DNA of 64,000 nucleotides, taken from the NCBI GenBank assembly GCA_963662175.1, contig OY759221.1, forward strand, positions 25,035,027 through 25,099,026, given 5' to 3'. This DNA comes from Aradus depressus. Its lineage: Eukaryota > Arthropoda > Insecta > Hemiptera > Aradidae. Of this stretch, positions 34,051-45,341 are shown piece by piece (positions within the stretch are counted from its first letter, which is position 1; every line of letters starts with the position of its first letter). Both the position numbers and the translations under genes were made by a program. Under the pieces are notes generated by a model. It saw only the letters and a program-made list of their open reading frames with translations, did no database searches and had not been told where the DNA came from.

Positions 34051-34752
34051 TGACTTCTTGCTTAAAACAAACGTACAAAGATTCGAAAGATGCATAGCAT
34101 AAATGATCAACAAAGAATACCAGATTACCCCCCATATTTTAAAATACTATGATTGTTATACTCTCTTAGCGACCATGTTTAGTAGTTGTTGTTTTATTGT
34201 TTATATAGTTGCTTAGTACAGTATATTTAATTATTGGAGTATTATGGTTGTGATTAAGCGGCAGTAAGTTATTTAATTTTGGGTACTCCTCAACGTGGTC
34301 TTCATAAGCAGCCATTAACATTATCTCCTCACATTTGTATTTGTAACCTTTTTGACGCAAAAAGAACTCTCGAATACTTTTCAGGAAATTGCCAACTTTT
34401 CGGATAAAAAGAACTGAACTTAACAAAGCTTTGTCATTTTGGTTAATATCTGTTTTCATGCTTCCGCCATCTTACAATTATATCGATAATGTTTCTATTT
34501 AAATTAGTAATGTCTAAACACTTTTACGAATGGGAAAAAATCCATTTCTCTATCATACAAAAATATTATGATATTCTTTTGTCAAGTTTGTTGTTTGTAT
34601 CAACTAATTGTTACATTAATTCAATTTCTCTTGTATTTTCAGTTTCATAAGTTTTTTTTTCTTCAAGTTGATCGTTATGATGACCATGATATCTTCATAA
34701 TTCTATTATGCCTATTTATTATGATTTTAATCGTTATATTTTCTACTTTTAG

Positions 34753-34877
34753 GCGATCTTCGGTTGGTACATTTATCCGCCAACAACATTCAAGTCAGAC
34801 CAAATCTGGCCCCAAACTTGACTACCGAAGTATGGTCTCTGTTGAAGACATGCCTGAACTGTTTGTTTCTTTTGACA
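34753..34877 (+). CDS. mtd: OXR1/mustard exon 9 (DYRSMVSVEDMPELFVSFD)
   Basis: Entered in phase 2, it reads RSSVGTFIRQQHSSQTKSGP, then KLDYRSMVSVEDMPELFVSF, then D. This block is nearly invariant in insect mustard proteins as I recall them and starts the conserved C-terminal half. Acceptor TTTTTAG, donor gtgagt, ending in phase 1, which joins exon 10 to give VSFDKLIPRPAR. Vertebrate proteins are weaker here. It sits between a 9.5-kb and a 6.3-kb intron. Confidence 0.95.
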
Positions 34878-35099
34878 GTGAGTATTATATTGGTCGCTTA
34901 ATTTACACATACATTTATTATCCAATCATCATTATTTGTATTTAATTAATCAAAAAGTAATGTTCACAACTAGAGGCCGGATATTCCGGAATTTGGAAAG
35001 TATGGAAATAGAAATAACTGCGTTTTGATATGAAAAAAAATTTGCACAATCTATAGTGTTTGAATAAAATTTCAAGAAGCAACAAGTATGCAGTTATTA

Positions 35100-35160
35100 C
35101 AGTGGATTGCCGATAATTCATAATCTCTCTTTAATCCGAATCCGGGGACGGACCATGCAT
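35100..35160 (+). mobile_element. Possible pogo/Tigger-type terminal sequence
   Basis: CAGTGGATTGCCGATAATTC, followed by TTTAATCCGAATCCGGGGAC, resembles the ends of pogo-type Tc1/mariner elements (CAGTxxAxxxTCGATAATxC). I found no transposase or opposite terminus. Confidence 0.4.
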
Positions 35161-35194
35161 GGTTCAGTGGAGATGAGAGAATTAGCAGTTCTTT

Positions 35195-35525
35195 GACTCT
35201 CTCTACATTCTTTCTTCCTTTGATTGGACTATGGTCCAATGGTGAAGAAAAGAATACGAAGTCAAAGAAGAAAGGATTAGCATTCCTTTGACTTTCTCTC
35301 TCTGACTATGGTCCAATGGTGAAGAAAAGAATACGAAGTCAAAGAAGAAAGGATTAGCAATCCTTTGACTCTCTCTCTCTGACTATGGTCCTACGGTGAA
35401 GAAAAGAATATGAAGTCAAGGAAGGATGGATTTGCAGTCCTTTGACTCTCTCTGTTTATTCTTTGTTCTTTTGATTGGAACGTGGTCCAATAGTGAAGAA
35501 AGGATTACATAATCAAAGAAGAGTA
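35195..35525 (+). repeat. 77-bp tandem repeat, about four units
   Basis: ATGGTCC recurs at 35231, 35308 and 35385 (period 77), with a fourth unit at about 35482 after an extra 20 bp. Each unit runs GGTGAAGAAAAGAATACGAA, GTCAAAGAAGAAAGGATTAG, then CCTTTGACT and a CT-rich tract. The second and third units are nearly identical. AAAGAATAC and GGATTAG sit opposite ATTCTTT and CTTTGACT, so each unit is partly self-complementary. Confidence 0.85.
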
Positions 35526-35715
35526 GCAGTCTTTTGACTCTAGATTAAAAAATATGCGCTAAAGATGTCCGATTGCTACTTACAATAAAATAATTTTGGA
35601 GTCCGATCCGGGCCTTATATTTTTTTGTGAGCTCCAAAAACCTATCTAGTATTTGCAAGTACATATATTGAAAACTTTTTACTTTCATACTATAACCGGA
35701 TAGAGTTAGTTATTA

Positions 35716-35975
35716 TGACTCAAGCCCCGGCTTTAACTACTAGGTCATATCGCCTACTACCAGAGCACTCTTTCGTCATTCTGGTGGACATGAGCCCGAC
35801 TCTACTATGGGAGTCCTAAATATTGCCTAGGGCGGGGGTCTTTAACGAGTATTTGACATCGTACAGGCTCGGGACCATCGCTTAACGTCCCATACCTTTC
35901 AGATAAAACTAAGGGTCTCGGACGGGTTTCGAACCCACGATCTTGAGCTCAGTAAGCAAACACGCATTCCCTCAG
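35716..35975 (-). mobile_element. tRNA-derived SINE with internal deletions
   Basis: A minus-strand copy. Two deletions remove the AATTTAGGGTAGGC segment and the GTCCTTCGG segment. Box B-like GGGTTCGAAACCCG and core are clear. Confidence 0.88.
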
Positions 35976-36689
35976 AGAAGCGGATAGATATGAAAACATT
36001 CGGAAAACCAGCAAATTCATTTCGAGATCCTCACTACTTTCTTCAGGAGGAAAGAGTTTCTTGAAGAGGCCATCAAAAAGCATATATATTTTTTTTAGAA
36101 TTTTCGGTCTCTAGTTGTATTTTAGTCTATTGTTCTAATGTATTAATCGTATGAACTATATTGGTCAAACTTTAAACTTTAATTAAAGATAAAAGTCCTA
36201 TTGTTGATTTTATTATATAAACTCTTTACAAAAAACACCAGTCACTGATCACTGAACATCTGCACCGGCTGTGTACTCTCTCATGTTTAGCTCTCTAGTG
36301 TAGCTAGTCTTTAGTCGCTTTTCGTTTTAGAGTTTTGTCCACTTTTATTGTTAATATGTGGCCAATCAAAGAAAAAAAAAATTATTATTTCGTGTTAAAA
36401 ATCTATGAATTTCATTTCTTAGCAAATGATTAGATTTTTTATTCCTTCCATGTATTTAGTTAAGTTTTTGTTTCTTTTATTCATTTATTTTTGATATTTA
36501 AATTGATTTTTGCACTTAGATTAGTGTAAAGTTTTATGAAAAGTTTCATATATATATTTTTTTTCATTGATTTGAGTGTAGTTTACATATCCTTGTTTAC
36601 ACACTTACTCACGTTATATGTTTACATGAACAATACAAAATTAATTTACGAACCTATCTAGGCTACTATTCCTTCATTTTTACGAATTG

Positions 36690-37780
36690 TAGGGGGTGTC
36701 ATGTAATCTGTCAAGATATCGATGTTGAGTCGACGGTAATTCTCGATAGAATGAAAGTATCGACATGAAATTTTATAAGTTTTCAGAACATCATAAGAAC
36801 GAAATCCAACGATTTTCAGTCAAATGGCCCAGGGGTTTAAGGGGAGTAGGCTTCACACAAAAACTCTAATAACTGACAATGTAATGAATGTATGGACATG
36901 TAATTTATATTCAAAATCCCATAAGAACTTAATTTGTTAAGGTTAGGTTAGGTTTTATGACTCATGCCCGGGCTTTAACTACGAGGTCATATCGCCTACT
37001 ACCAGAGCGCTCTTTCGTCACTCTGGTGAACCTGAGCCCGTCTCTACTGTGCGAGTCCTAAATTTTGCCTACCCTAAATTTTTATTCATCTAGGGCAGGG
37101 GTCTTTAACGAGTACCTGACATTGTACAGGCTCGGGACCATCACTTAACGTCCCATCCGAAGGACGGCGTGATTAAGTTTATTTTACCTCCCAGATAAAA
37201 TAAACTAAGGGCCTCGGTCGGGCTACGAACCCACGACCTTGAGCTCAGAAGTCAAGCACGCATACCACTGAGCTACCGGCGCCCTCTTAATTGGTTAATT
37301 CAACGGAATTCCACGTTTTCCGATCTCCTGATTCTAAAAATGTAAAGTGTATCTGTGAACATGATTAATCCCATAGAATGAATTCATATACATGGAATTT
37401 GATATGTGTTCCCGGAACACCCACTGATTTTCAGCCAAATCGGTCAAAAAGAAGTGAGTTAGAGGGGGGCTAACACAAAAACATTAATTAATAACTCTCG
37501 ATGTAATGAATGTATGTGATAATACGAAATATATTTAAATTAAAAATCTAATAAGGACGATACATTTTACATTTCCACGAAATCCATCGAAAAGAATGGC
37601 TAATCAGAGGAGGGAAATTAAACTCAAAAACGAATGTATCGTCATAAAATTTGTATGTAGAATCAGAAGGCCCTATGCGAATCAACTATCTATTTTGAGC
37701 CCAAATCGATCGGTTTTGGGAGGACACCGAAAACTTGATTGAGTAGGTCATACTGGAGAAGTACACGCGTTTTTTCATTC
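36690..37780 (+). repeat. Repeat B, two adjoining copies split by a SINE
   Basis: Sub-units before (36690-36928) and after (37300-37780) the SINE carry ATAATTC-CGATAGAATG, TCGACATGAAATTTTATA, CCCATAAGAACG and ATTTTCAGCCAAATCGG. It ends in GATCGGTTTTGGGAGG and GGAGAAGTACACGCG. Confidence 0.75.
36941..37286 (-). mobile_element. Full-length tRNA-derived SINE with target-site duplication
   Basis: A close sister of the copy at 12757-13097: they share the same GGTTCGTAGCCCGACC change in the box B region, so they descend from one source. Flanked by TTAATTTGTTAA (36929-36940) and TTAATTGGTTAA (37287-37298), a 12-bp duplication with one mismatch. The insertion is in repeat B. Confidence 0.93.
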
Positions 37781-38299
37781 GTGTTCTGTACTTGTGATTC
37801 CACAGCAGTAAATAAAATCTTCATGTAGCTTCTAACCAGTCTTAAACACATACTAACGTTCTTCGAGTTTTCTCAAAGATGAGAGAGGATTAGTTTTTAA
37901 TTGAATGACAAATGAATGAAAAAATAACCAGTAATCATCAAAGTGGTAAAAAGATTTCAAGCATTTTGTGGAATAAATAAAATTCAAATTATGATATAAA
38001 TATACTAATAATGATTAAATATATAAAAATTTAAATATAAAATCAATAATAATGTAAGAGGAACAAAAATAATTTATTAATTTCAAACAAAATAGATACA
38101 AAAGAAATTATTATTGCCACAAATCATCATCTTTGAGATGGAGTTAAGACTTCTGTGAGGTGGGAGGTAATTTCAGCCGAAAATTGATATGAGGGCATAA
38201 TATTTTTAAATCGGCAGTAAAACTAAAAAAAAAATTAATTTATACAAAATTAACGATACAGTTAATATAAAAACAAAAATATTTAGTTACTTAGTTATT

Positions 38300-38541
38300 G
38301 TGACTCATGCCCGGGCTTTAAGTACATGGTCATAATGCCTACTAACAGAGTCTTTTGTTTCTCTGGTGGTCATGACCCCGACTCTATTGTTGTCGCCTAA
38401 ATTTTATTTTATTCACCTATTATTAGGTTTATTCACCTAGGATACGGGTCTTTAACGAGTACCTGAGGCACCATAGCATAACATCCCATCCGAAGGACGT
38501 CGTGCTCAAAGTTATTTCACCTCTCGGATGGAAAGCCTAAG
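38300..38541 (-). mobile_element. tRNA-derived SINE, head missing
   Basis: Tail and core on the minus strand (CTTTGAGCACGACGTCC, GGATGGGATGTTATGC, AGTACTCG near the start). The GTACGATGTC part is deleted and there is no tRNA-like head. Confidence 0.85.
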
Positions 38542-41162
38542 AAAAACATTGAAATTTTGCTTAATAATATTGATATCATTGGGTTTCTGTCATATCGAAC
38601 TACGAAATCTTTAAGATCGAGGTTAGTGTTGCTGAGAGGTGGGAGGTAATTTTAGTAGGCAGTCAGGAAATGTTTTTCGTATTTAATAAAAATGTCTGCT
38701 ATTAAAACAGGAAAAAATGTATATATTGATACAAAATTATAGAAACAATAAATATAAAAACAAAAATATTGATATTTTGTTAAATAATACCAATATCATT
38801 GATATATCGCATATCGATACGCATCCCCTAATTCCCTATAGATCAAGCTGCCCTATTGTATTTTTTTTTCTCCATCTTGGTAACAGATATTTTGAAATCC
38901 TTATTTATTTTTTATTCTTATTTATTTTTTCCATTTAATTAGAAACTAATGTTAAGTCGTTTTCTTTGTTGTTGTTGCGGTGTGATGACGTACGTAGTTC
39001 ATGCGCCGCTATTCCCACAACTAGAAGAGCTGGGTATGTCAATGGTTCAAAACAAACATATTCCACAGTCAGAATAAATTTTTAAGAAAAAAAAAAAAAT
39101 AAATAAAATAAAATTGTGCATGAACACTTACAAAATTATTTCATAGTAGTTGTTTTGTATGCATTTCCTCTGTTATGTGCACCTTATTGTTGTAAACTCC
39201 CAATTATCCATATTATGTTATAACAGGTGATACATATGGATTATTTATATATTCAGGATACATAAATGTTAATTGTTTTATTGTTTATGTTTTTATTTCT
39301 ATATAAATCACTTAAATGTCGGACCAAATAATATGTTTTTTTTATCTTATTCTTTTAAAACTAATTAAATTATGAAATTATTCTAATAATATAAGTTTAG
39401 TTTAATGTATACCTAAGTTTTGTATTTAAGTACATAATCGTTTAGATGTACACGTCCAAGTAGAAAATAACTGAAAATCAGGTAATAGGGAGTTTCCTGT
39501 ACTTTTATTTAGTGCCTTATCACATTTATTTATAATTTTATTTCAATTTCGACAATTTATTATTAATATTTTTTTTTTCATTATTACTATCGATATCTAT
39601 TGTTGATATGTATAGCATGAAGTTATATATTTTGAATTTTTATAAAGAAATATATAATTAGGTATATGGTTATTTTTTATTATATTTCATTTTAACCATT
39701 CCCTATATAGTATTCTACTATTTTTGCGTTATAGTTTAATTTTGTCTGGTAAATAAGTCTCTTATTCACGTTTGATTTTATAGTTAATTAAGAAAGACGC
39801 AAATTGATTTTTTGAGGAATTTAATCGTATTTATTTTTGCAGAAGAAATTAAATTTATGATGTATGTAAATAATTACCGAATTACAGAATTATAAAAAAA
39901 TGTAAACTTATTTATTTGTATAAATAGGGTTTAGTAGTGTAATTGGTAACAACTGAACCCTTGTGGAGAATACTCCTGTGTCTGTTCGTCATTCTATCAT
40001 AGCTTTTGAACCTCAGACATAATAGCCCCAAGAATATTTCGCAATAAAAAATTATTTTTTTTAAAGTATACTTTCTGAGCAGGGTATCGTTGAAAAGATA
40101 TTACTATGAGGATTTTAATAATATATACTTACACTTGTTTGGTTTATTTTTATTTTTTTCTTCTATTTTCTACCGTTTTTATTTCTTCCGAAAGTACTCT
40201 TGGGAAAATAATGGAAAAAATATTTTAAAAATGTTCTTTAACTGGAAGATTTCTTAAAACTTAGTTTTATTGCGCAAATTTATGGCACGGTCAATATTGT
40301 GATTATAACGGACGACTCACCCTTGGTTAGTTTCTTTGTCGATAAATATTTATTTTTTTATTGTTATTTATTAATTCGGGTGGAAATATAAATACATATA
40401 TGTACATAGTCAATTGTCCTGTTATTATTATTTATTTTGTTTTTTATAAAACACATTTTTTCATGTATGACTTGTATAGTGTTTAATTGTAATGAGTATG
40501 AAGTGCTAAGAAAGAAAACAGGCAAACCCCAACTGAAGAAAATTCAGAAATTATATTATTGGTGTTTACTGTTATGAAATTTTACGAAAGAGCGAAAAAT
40601 AACGCGTTGCTTCTGTCGAAAAATCAAGGAAACCTTGACTGGCAGGCAAACCTTTAAACAATTAAAAAAAAAAAAAAAAAAAAAGCTTATTGTAGAAATA
40701 TTATTATTTTGTGGTTTGAGCCGTTTTATTTCTCAAGGCATCATATATTTGTTGTTTAGAATTTTTGATGTTTGCATGGCTCAGATGTTCAGCGCTTTTT
40801 TATTTATTTGCACAAAAATCTTTCAAAATTTCACATAAGCTATTTTCTAAATCATTAATAAATTTAAAAAGTTCAATTCATTTTTAAAAACATTTGAAAA
40901 GTTTACAATTACCAACTTTATTACAATTTTTCAAACAGAAAAATATATTTATCAACATAGTACATAAAGTCACAATATATTCTGTGTAATTTATACAAGT
41001 TTTTCAAATACAAATTTATTATCTAACAATATTACACTCAATTGTTTGAAAATTCATAGAGAATCCTAGATCCTTTTGCTAAGAAGTACAAAATACATGG
41101 TATTACCAATTGGTCTTTTTGTTTCCTCTTAAAAAAAAAAAAGATTAATTTAAATTTTTCAG

Positions 41163-41325
41163 AATTGATTCCGAGGCCTGCCAGATCTTGTGAAGATCCT
41201 CCTCTATACCTGAGGCTTCGTATGGGAAAACCAAAAGATAAAAAGATCCCTAAATCAACTCCTATTATGTCATATGGGAAAAAGAAAATGCGCCCCGAAT
41301 ATTGGTTTAGTGTACCCAGGGAAAG
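41163..41325 (+). CDS. mtd: OXR1/mustard exon 10 (LRLRMGKP...EYWFSVP)
   Basis: Entered in phase 1, it begins LIPRPARSCEDPPLYLRLRM, continues GKPKDKKIPKSTPIMSYG, and ends KKKMRPEYWFSVPRE. This corresponds to vertebrate OXR1 LCLRVGKP...HEYWFAVPQER, so the identification is solid across animals. Acceptor TTTTTCAG, donor AG/gtatag, ending in phase 2; the split Arg codon completes PRER and leads to VDDLYRF of exon 11. The region directly precedes the linker to the TLDc domain. Confidence 0.96.
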
Positions 41326-41640
41326 GTATAGTATATATATATATTTTATTTTAAAATAATATTTCAAAAATCACTTTGTGATGCTTAACTTGACGAAGAG
41401 AGAGGTGGGGGGAAAACTGCAGGGAAACACCTGCATAATATCCTCTTTGAATGAAAAATGTTTTTCATTTATGTTAATCAATGCCTGCCTAATCAACTGA
41501 AACACTTTATAAGCTTGATACTCCTATTTTCCAAAGTTCAAAGTTAATAGAAGTTATATTTATATTTATTATATATATTTTTTTTGTTTTAAAGCATCAT
41601 TCCTCCCATTTATTTTTTTATTTTTGAAAACCTAAGAATT

Positions 41641-41740
41641 ATAGGCGTTTTGGGAAGCGTTCCCATCATCAGTATCTGTAATTCATCTGTTATTTAGGTT
41701 AACTATCCATTCCTTCTGTCAATCAGAGTTTTTGTTTTAC
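41641..41740 (-). repeat. Left arm of hammerhead-type inverted element
   Basis: On the minus strand: CTGATGA, TGGGAACGCTTCCC (stem II), AAAACGCCTATAATTC at 41641-41673. CTGATGA is perfect consensus but GAAA is AAAA. The next stretch, GTTAACTATCCATTCCTTCT then GTCAATCAGA (41697-41733), is the reverse complement of 43880-43910 in the other arm. Confidence 0.65.
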
Positions 41741-41890
41741 AGAACTAATATCTTATATTAATTTTTTTTTATATAGGTACTCATATATTTTTAAATATTT
41801 ATTTGTTCAGTTTTTATTAATTTCATTTTACTTTTTTTAATAGTTTTGTTATTACTACTAATCATAGATGTGTTAGACTCAAGTAAAATG

Positions 41891-43871
41891 CTGAAAATGG
41901 CAGTCTCTGGCGAAAAACTCGTCGGGTGCTGCGTCAACCAGCAACGTCAGTACCTCTGCGATATGACAATGACTCATGGGCCATAACAGCCGAGGAGAAA
42001 GCAGAGCGCTTCGCCTCCCATCTCACACAAACCTTCACACCTCATCCAGACATGCATGATTTAACACATGAAACACATGTCTCACAAACACTACATATCC
42101 CATTACCCCTTTCACTCCCTCCCAAATCATTCACACCTTCTGAAGTCGCATTTGAAATTCAACACCTCCCCAAAAAGAAGTCCCCAGGGTATGACCTCAT
42201 TACGGCTGAAGTTCTCAAGGAATTACCTCGGAAAGCTGTCGTGTTCCTGACAACCCTGTTTAACTGCATACTACGCACAACACGCTTTCCAATTCAATGG
42301 AAACTCTCACACATTCTTATGATACTAAAATCAAAGAAGCCAGAACACTCTCCTTCCTCCTACCGACCTATCAGTCTTCTTCCACTATGTTCTAAACTCT
42401 TCGAAAAATTACTATACAAAAGGCTCATAACTATTCTTTCCAGTCAGCAAACACTTCCTCATCATCAGTTTGGCTTCCGCTCAGAACACTCCACAATACA
42501 CCAGTTACACAGGGTTGTGGATTACGTGGCGTCTGCCCTAGAAAGAAAGTTTTATGCAACGGGGGCGTTTCTTGATGTAAGTCAGGCTTTTGACCGAGTT
42601 TGGCACGCGGGACTTCTTTATAAATTGAGACCGTTGCTTCCTCACACATATTATTTAATCATTCATTCATATCTAACAAACAGATACTTCGCCGTCCGTC
42701 AGGGCTCTGCTATCTCCTCAATAAGACCCATATTGGCGGGTGTACCGCAGGGTTCTGTCTTAGCTCCTTTATTATATACAATATACACATCTGACATGCC
42801 CACCTCCATCCACACAATGACAGCTACATACGCCGATGACACCGCCATCTTAGCTGCTGCTGACCTTCACATACACGCCTCATTTACACTACAACACCAT
42901 CTCACACAAATTGAAAACTGGTGCAACACATGGAAAATCAAACTAAATACAGAAAAATCACAGCACATCACATTTACACTTCGACGAGAAACATGCCCCC
43001 CCGTTTTCATCTACGACAAGCCCCTCCCTCAAACTAATACTGTACGATACCTAGGACTGACATTGGATCGAAGACTGACATGGAATCCTCACACACGTCT
43101 CACACGAAACACGCTGAACCGTCGACTCAAAATACTCTACGGACTTCTAAATAGACGATCAAAATTAGACATGACACAAAAACGGAACTGTTATACTTAC
43201 TTACTTAGACCATTATGGACATACGGATCACAGATATACGGTTCAGCAAAAACATCCAACATCAAACGAATTCAGGCATTTCAGTCAAAAACCCTCAGAC
43301 TGATAACACAATGCCCCCCATACATAAACAACAGAACACTTCATAACGATCTTATGATACACACAGTACCCGACACAATACAAACTATTTACATACGTTT
43401 TTTTAGAAAACTTTACACACATACAAATCCAGAAATACGTACTTTATCTTCACAACACTTACCACAAAACCCCCCACGAAGGTTGAAGAGGAGGTGGAAC
43501 CGCGACTTACTGCCATCTTAATTCCTATTCGTTCTTAATATTTTTATTTTTTTTTTATTCTTTTACATTATTTTCCTTCAGTTTTACCATCTCTCTTACC
43601 CATTCCATCAAAGTTGTCTTTCACTTCCTTTTTATTTATTTATTTTATTTTTTTAATTATTATTATTATTATTATTATTTATTTATTTTTTTATTTTTCC
43701 CTTGTCCTTATAATTAATATAAATTTTCGTCCCGAGGACCTACCACTGGGTGGCCTTCCTCTCACATGCCATTCACGCCAACGTCTCCATACCTACCAAC
43801 ATAGATGTTGGTTGTTGCCCCCTAGCAACAGTTGCATCTTTATGAATAAAAGCCAAAAAAAAAAAAAAAAA
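41891..43871 (+). mobile_element. Jockey-like LINE, 5'-truncated
   Basis: Insertion boundaries: TAAAATG ends at 41890 and recurs at 43872-43878 after the poly-A tail, a likely short target-site duplication. The element starts inside the reverse-transcriptase ORF (NGSLWRKTRR at about 41896), so the 5' UTR, ORF1 and endonuclease are missing, as usual for aborted LINE insertions. The 3' UTR is T-rich, with CGTCCCGAGGACC and GAATAAAAGCC before the tail. It sits between the two arms of the hammerhead-type inverted element and is thus younger than it. Confidence 0.9.
41893..43521 (+). pseudogene. Jockey-like reverse transcriptase, N-terminally truncated
   Basis: One uninterrupted frame to TAA at 43519, about 540 residues. 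RT motifs in order: KKKSPGYDLITAEVLK, YRPISLLPLCSKLFEKLL, QFGFRSEHSTIHQL, AFLDVSQAFDRVWH, AGVPQGSVLAPLLYTIYTSD, TYADDTAIL, LNTEKSQHITF, YLGLTLDRRLTW. The catalytic YADD is intact. After the RT comes a C-terminal part without RNase H, as in the Jockey clade (retroviral-like motifs such as IYTDAS are absent). No start codon of its own is expected because the 5' end is cut; the endonuclease is missing. It would not be autonomous. Confidence 0.92.
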
Positions 43872-43878
43872 TAAAATG

Positions 43879-43970
43879 AAGATTCTGATTGACAGAAGGA
43901 ATAGTTAACCAAACGAATAGAATAATTATAGACACTGAAAATGGGAGTTCTTCTCGAAACGTCTATAATT
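43879..43970 (+). repeat. Right arm of hammerhead-type inverted element
   Basis: GATTGACAGAAGGAATAGTT at 43886-43905 mirrors the left arm. The core-like order at 43935-43964 is CTGAAAA (CTGANGA with one change), TGGGAGTTCTTCTC, GAAACGTC. The GAAA is intact, ACGT can form stem III, and GTC is the classical cleavage triplet. TATAATT after it can pair with AATTATA before the core. Confidence 0.65.
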
Positions 43971-44075
43971 GCTATTTTTTGAGAAGGCACTTGCGCCTAT
44001 GTTTTCACAATTAACGTTGTACTGATATTGAATAATTAATGTTTATTTGGTTCTAATTATTATGTCTGTTTTCAG

Positions 44076-44271
44076 GGTGGACGACCTGTACAGGTTCCTG
44101 ATGGCTTGGGTGGGACACCTCTACGGTGACCTAGACGAGGAGAACGTGGCTACTCGAGGATATGAACTGATCGACTCAGACACAGAACTGTGGGAGGCTG
44201 GTGAGGGGGGAGGCAATGGAAGACAGAGTCCGGACGCAGACTTGGCTGGCATCACCAGGGAGTCGTGGGAG
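44076..44271 (+). CDS. mtd: OXR1/mustard exon 11 (pre-TLDc segment)
   Basis: Entered in phase 2, it encodes RVDDLYRFLMAWVGHLYGDL, then DEENVATRGYELIDSDTEL, and ends GITRESWE. It matches vertebrate OXR1 (HLYAFFIQWSPEIY...REWE) and insect mustard (VDELYRF...WVKHLYGELDEE...RESWEV), as I recall them. Acceptor TTTTCAG, donor GAG/gtgagt, ending in phase 0. A Gly-rich insert of about ten residues (EAGEGGGNGRQ) lies before the conserved end. The GC-rich exon stands out from the AT-rich intron. Confidence 0.96.
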
Positions 44272-44397
44272 GTGAGTACCTAGACTATACTAGAATATGT
44301 GTGGCATAGTCAGTAGGCAGGGCCGAGTGTCTGTGTTGGACGTTTACTTTATTTTTCTATTTTTAAAATTGCACAATTAAAAAGTTATTTATTGTGT

Positions 44398-44448
44398 TTC
44401 ATTTCCGGGCTTTACCTACAAGGTCATATCGCCTACTACCAGAGCGCA
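44398..44448 (-). mobile_element. tRNA-derived SINE tail stub
   Basis: Only the tail end (GCGCTCTGGTAGTAGGCGAT in reverse, then GACCTTGTAG) is left. It is cut exactly where the hammerhead-type element begins, so that element interrupted or replaced the rest. Confidence 0.75.
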
Positions 44449-44780
44449 ATACACGGTCGTCAGGTTTAGTTATAAACTAAGACAGTCTGCTGAGTGCGAA
44501 CCGTTCTAGGTAGGTAAGAAAAGGATTGGAATTTGAACTAGGAAGTTCCCATGGCTTTACTTCTAGTTCACATTCCAACCCCTTGGTATGTACCTATAAG
44601 AACGGTTCGCACTCAGCAAACGTTTTAGTTTATAACTAAACCTGACGATGGTGTAGTGACGAAACTGGTAGTTTACTTATAATTTTTTTTTCAAAGAATA
44701 GAAAACATTTCAAAAAATACGTTTATTTTATTTATTTCTACAATATCTCCGCATTTCTTCACTTTCAATAAATCTCTAAT
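44449..44780 (+). repeat. Hammerhead-type inverted element
   Basis: Arms: 44456-44510 (CGTCAGGTTTAGTTATAAAC, then GAGTGCGAACCGTTCTAGG) and 44600-44648 in reverse. The middle has a second palindromic pair (GGATTGGAATTTGAACTA versus TAGTTCACATTCCAACC). The right arm keeps the motif at 44642-44670: CTGACGA, TGGTGTAGTGAC, GAAACTGGTA, with CUGANGA and GAAA both intact. The outer end with AATATCTCCGCATTTCTTCA follows. The left motif is truncated at the SINE stub. Confidence 0.7.
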
Positions 44781-45048
44781 ACAGCACCTTCTCCCTCGCT
44801 ATGCCACATATAGTTTTTTCTTTATTTTATTACTTTTCTGAATGTCTCAAATATTAATGCTATATGTAAATATAAAAAAAATATATATAAATGAAGTAAT
44901 TGTCGCTGCTTTCACATCGGTTTGTTTTCAATTGTCTGTCGACTTTCGATTTATAGTATCGATTTTAGGTTGTTTGAATTTTCAGGTAATGTAGTCATTT
45001 TTAGGCAGCTATATCTCCCATTCAAACTTATATCATAATAACGCTGAT

Positions 45049-45300
45049 CGTTTTGGGAGACATTTCCCATCCTCAGTTTCTAAATTTTGTAAAAATACAA
45101 AATCAGTATTCGTATACATTACCATTATTAAATATATATTAACAAATGAATAGATACAATAAACAAGTTTAGAAATATTTACAAAATTACTAACTGGTTT
45201 CTTCAAATGGCCTAGAAAGTCGCAATTGAGTCAAAAATAATAAAATAAATTTTATACATCAGACTTTCTAGTCCATTTGGTGAAACCAGTTAATAATTCG
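45049..45300. repeat. Hammerhead-type element with internal palindrome
   Basis: At 45049-45076 the minus strand reads CTGAGGA (CTGANGA fits), TGGGAAATGTCTCCC, AAAACG; the GAAA is lost. At 45189-45290 is a hairpin with ACTGGTTTC-TCAAATGG then CTAGAAAGTC, mirrored by GACTTTCTAG and CCATTTGG-GAAACCAGT. Confidence 0.6.
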
Positions 45301-45341
45301 TATTGTGAGTATTCAATTGTTAATTTATATTTAATAATGAT

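Larger units (their letters stand above)
25246..34752 (+). other. OXR1/mtd intron 8
   Basis: 9.5 kb. Its main content is the I-group LINE (27205-32675), together with repeat B (25.6-26.27 kb), a LINE 3' remnant (26.27-26.82 kb), a hammerhead-type inverted element (26.93-27.17 kb), an arm at 33.6-33.7 kb, and repeat D copy 2 (33.7-34.05 kb). In 25.25-25.6, 32.7-33.6 and 34.1-34.75 kb I see only AT-rich sequence. A 97-codon minus-strand frame at 34166-34459 has no recognisable homology. Confidence 0.75.
34878..41162 (+). other. OXR1/mtd intron 9
   Basis: 6.3 kb. It holds a pogo-like end (35100), a 77-bp tandem repeat (35.2-35.5 kb), SINE copies (35716-35975, 36941-37286, 38300-38541, all minus), and repeat B (36.69-37.78 kb). 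In 36.0-36.69, 37.8-38.29 and 38.55-41.16 kb I see AT-rich sequence without recognised elements. Poly-A-like runs occur at 39090 and 40663-40684. Confidence 0.75.
41326..44075 (+). other. OXR1/mtd intron 10
   Basis: 2.75 kb, nearly all mobile DNA: a hammerhead-type inverted element with arms at 41641-41740 and 43879-43970, split by a Jockey-like LINE (41891-43871). 41.33-41.64 kb is AT-rich with nothing recognised. Confidence 0.8.

Noticed and set aside
34166..34459. 97-codon minus-strand frame in intron 8
   Set aside because: No recognisable domain, Asn/Lys-rich, and no splice or promoter context.
35195..35525. CRISPR-like alternation of repeats and spacers
   Set aside because: The 77-bp units repeat throughout without unique spacers, and the context is a eukaryotic intron.
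36240..36415. GC-richer stretch ending in ATG TGG CCA ATC AAA, resembling a 5' UTR with start codon
   Set aside because: The frame has only 25 codons and no donor in a usable phase; no supporting homology.
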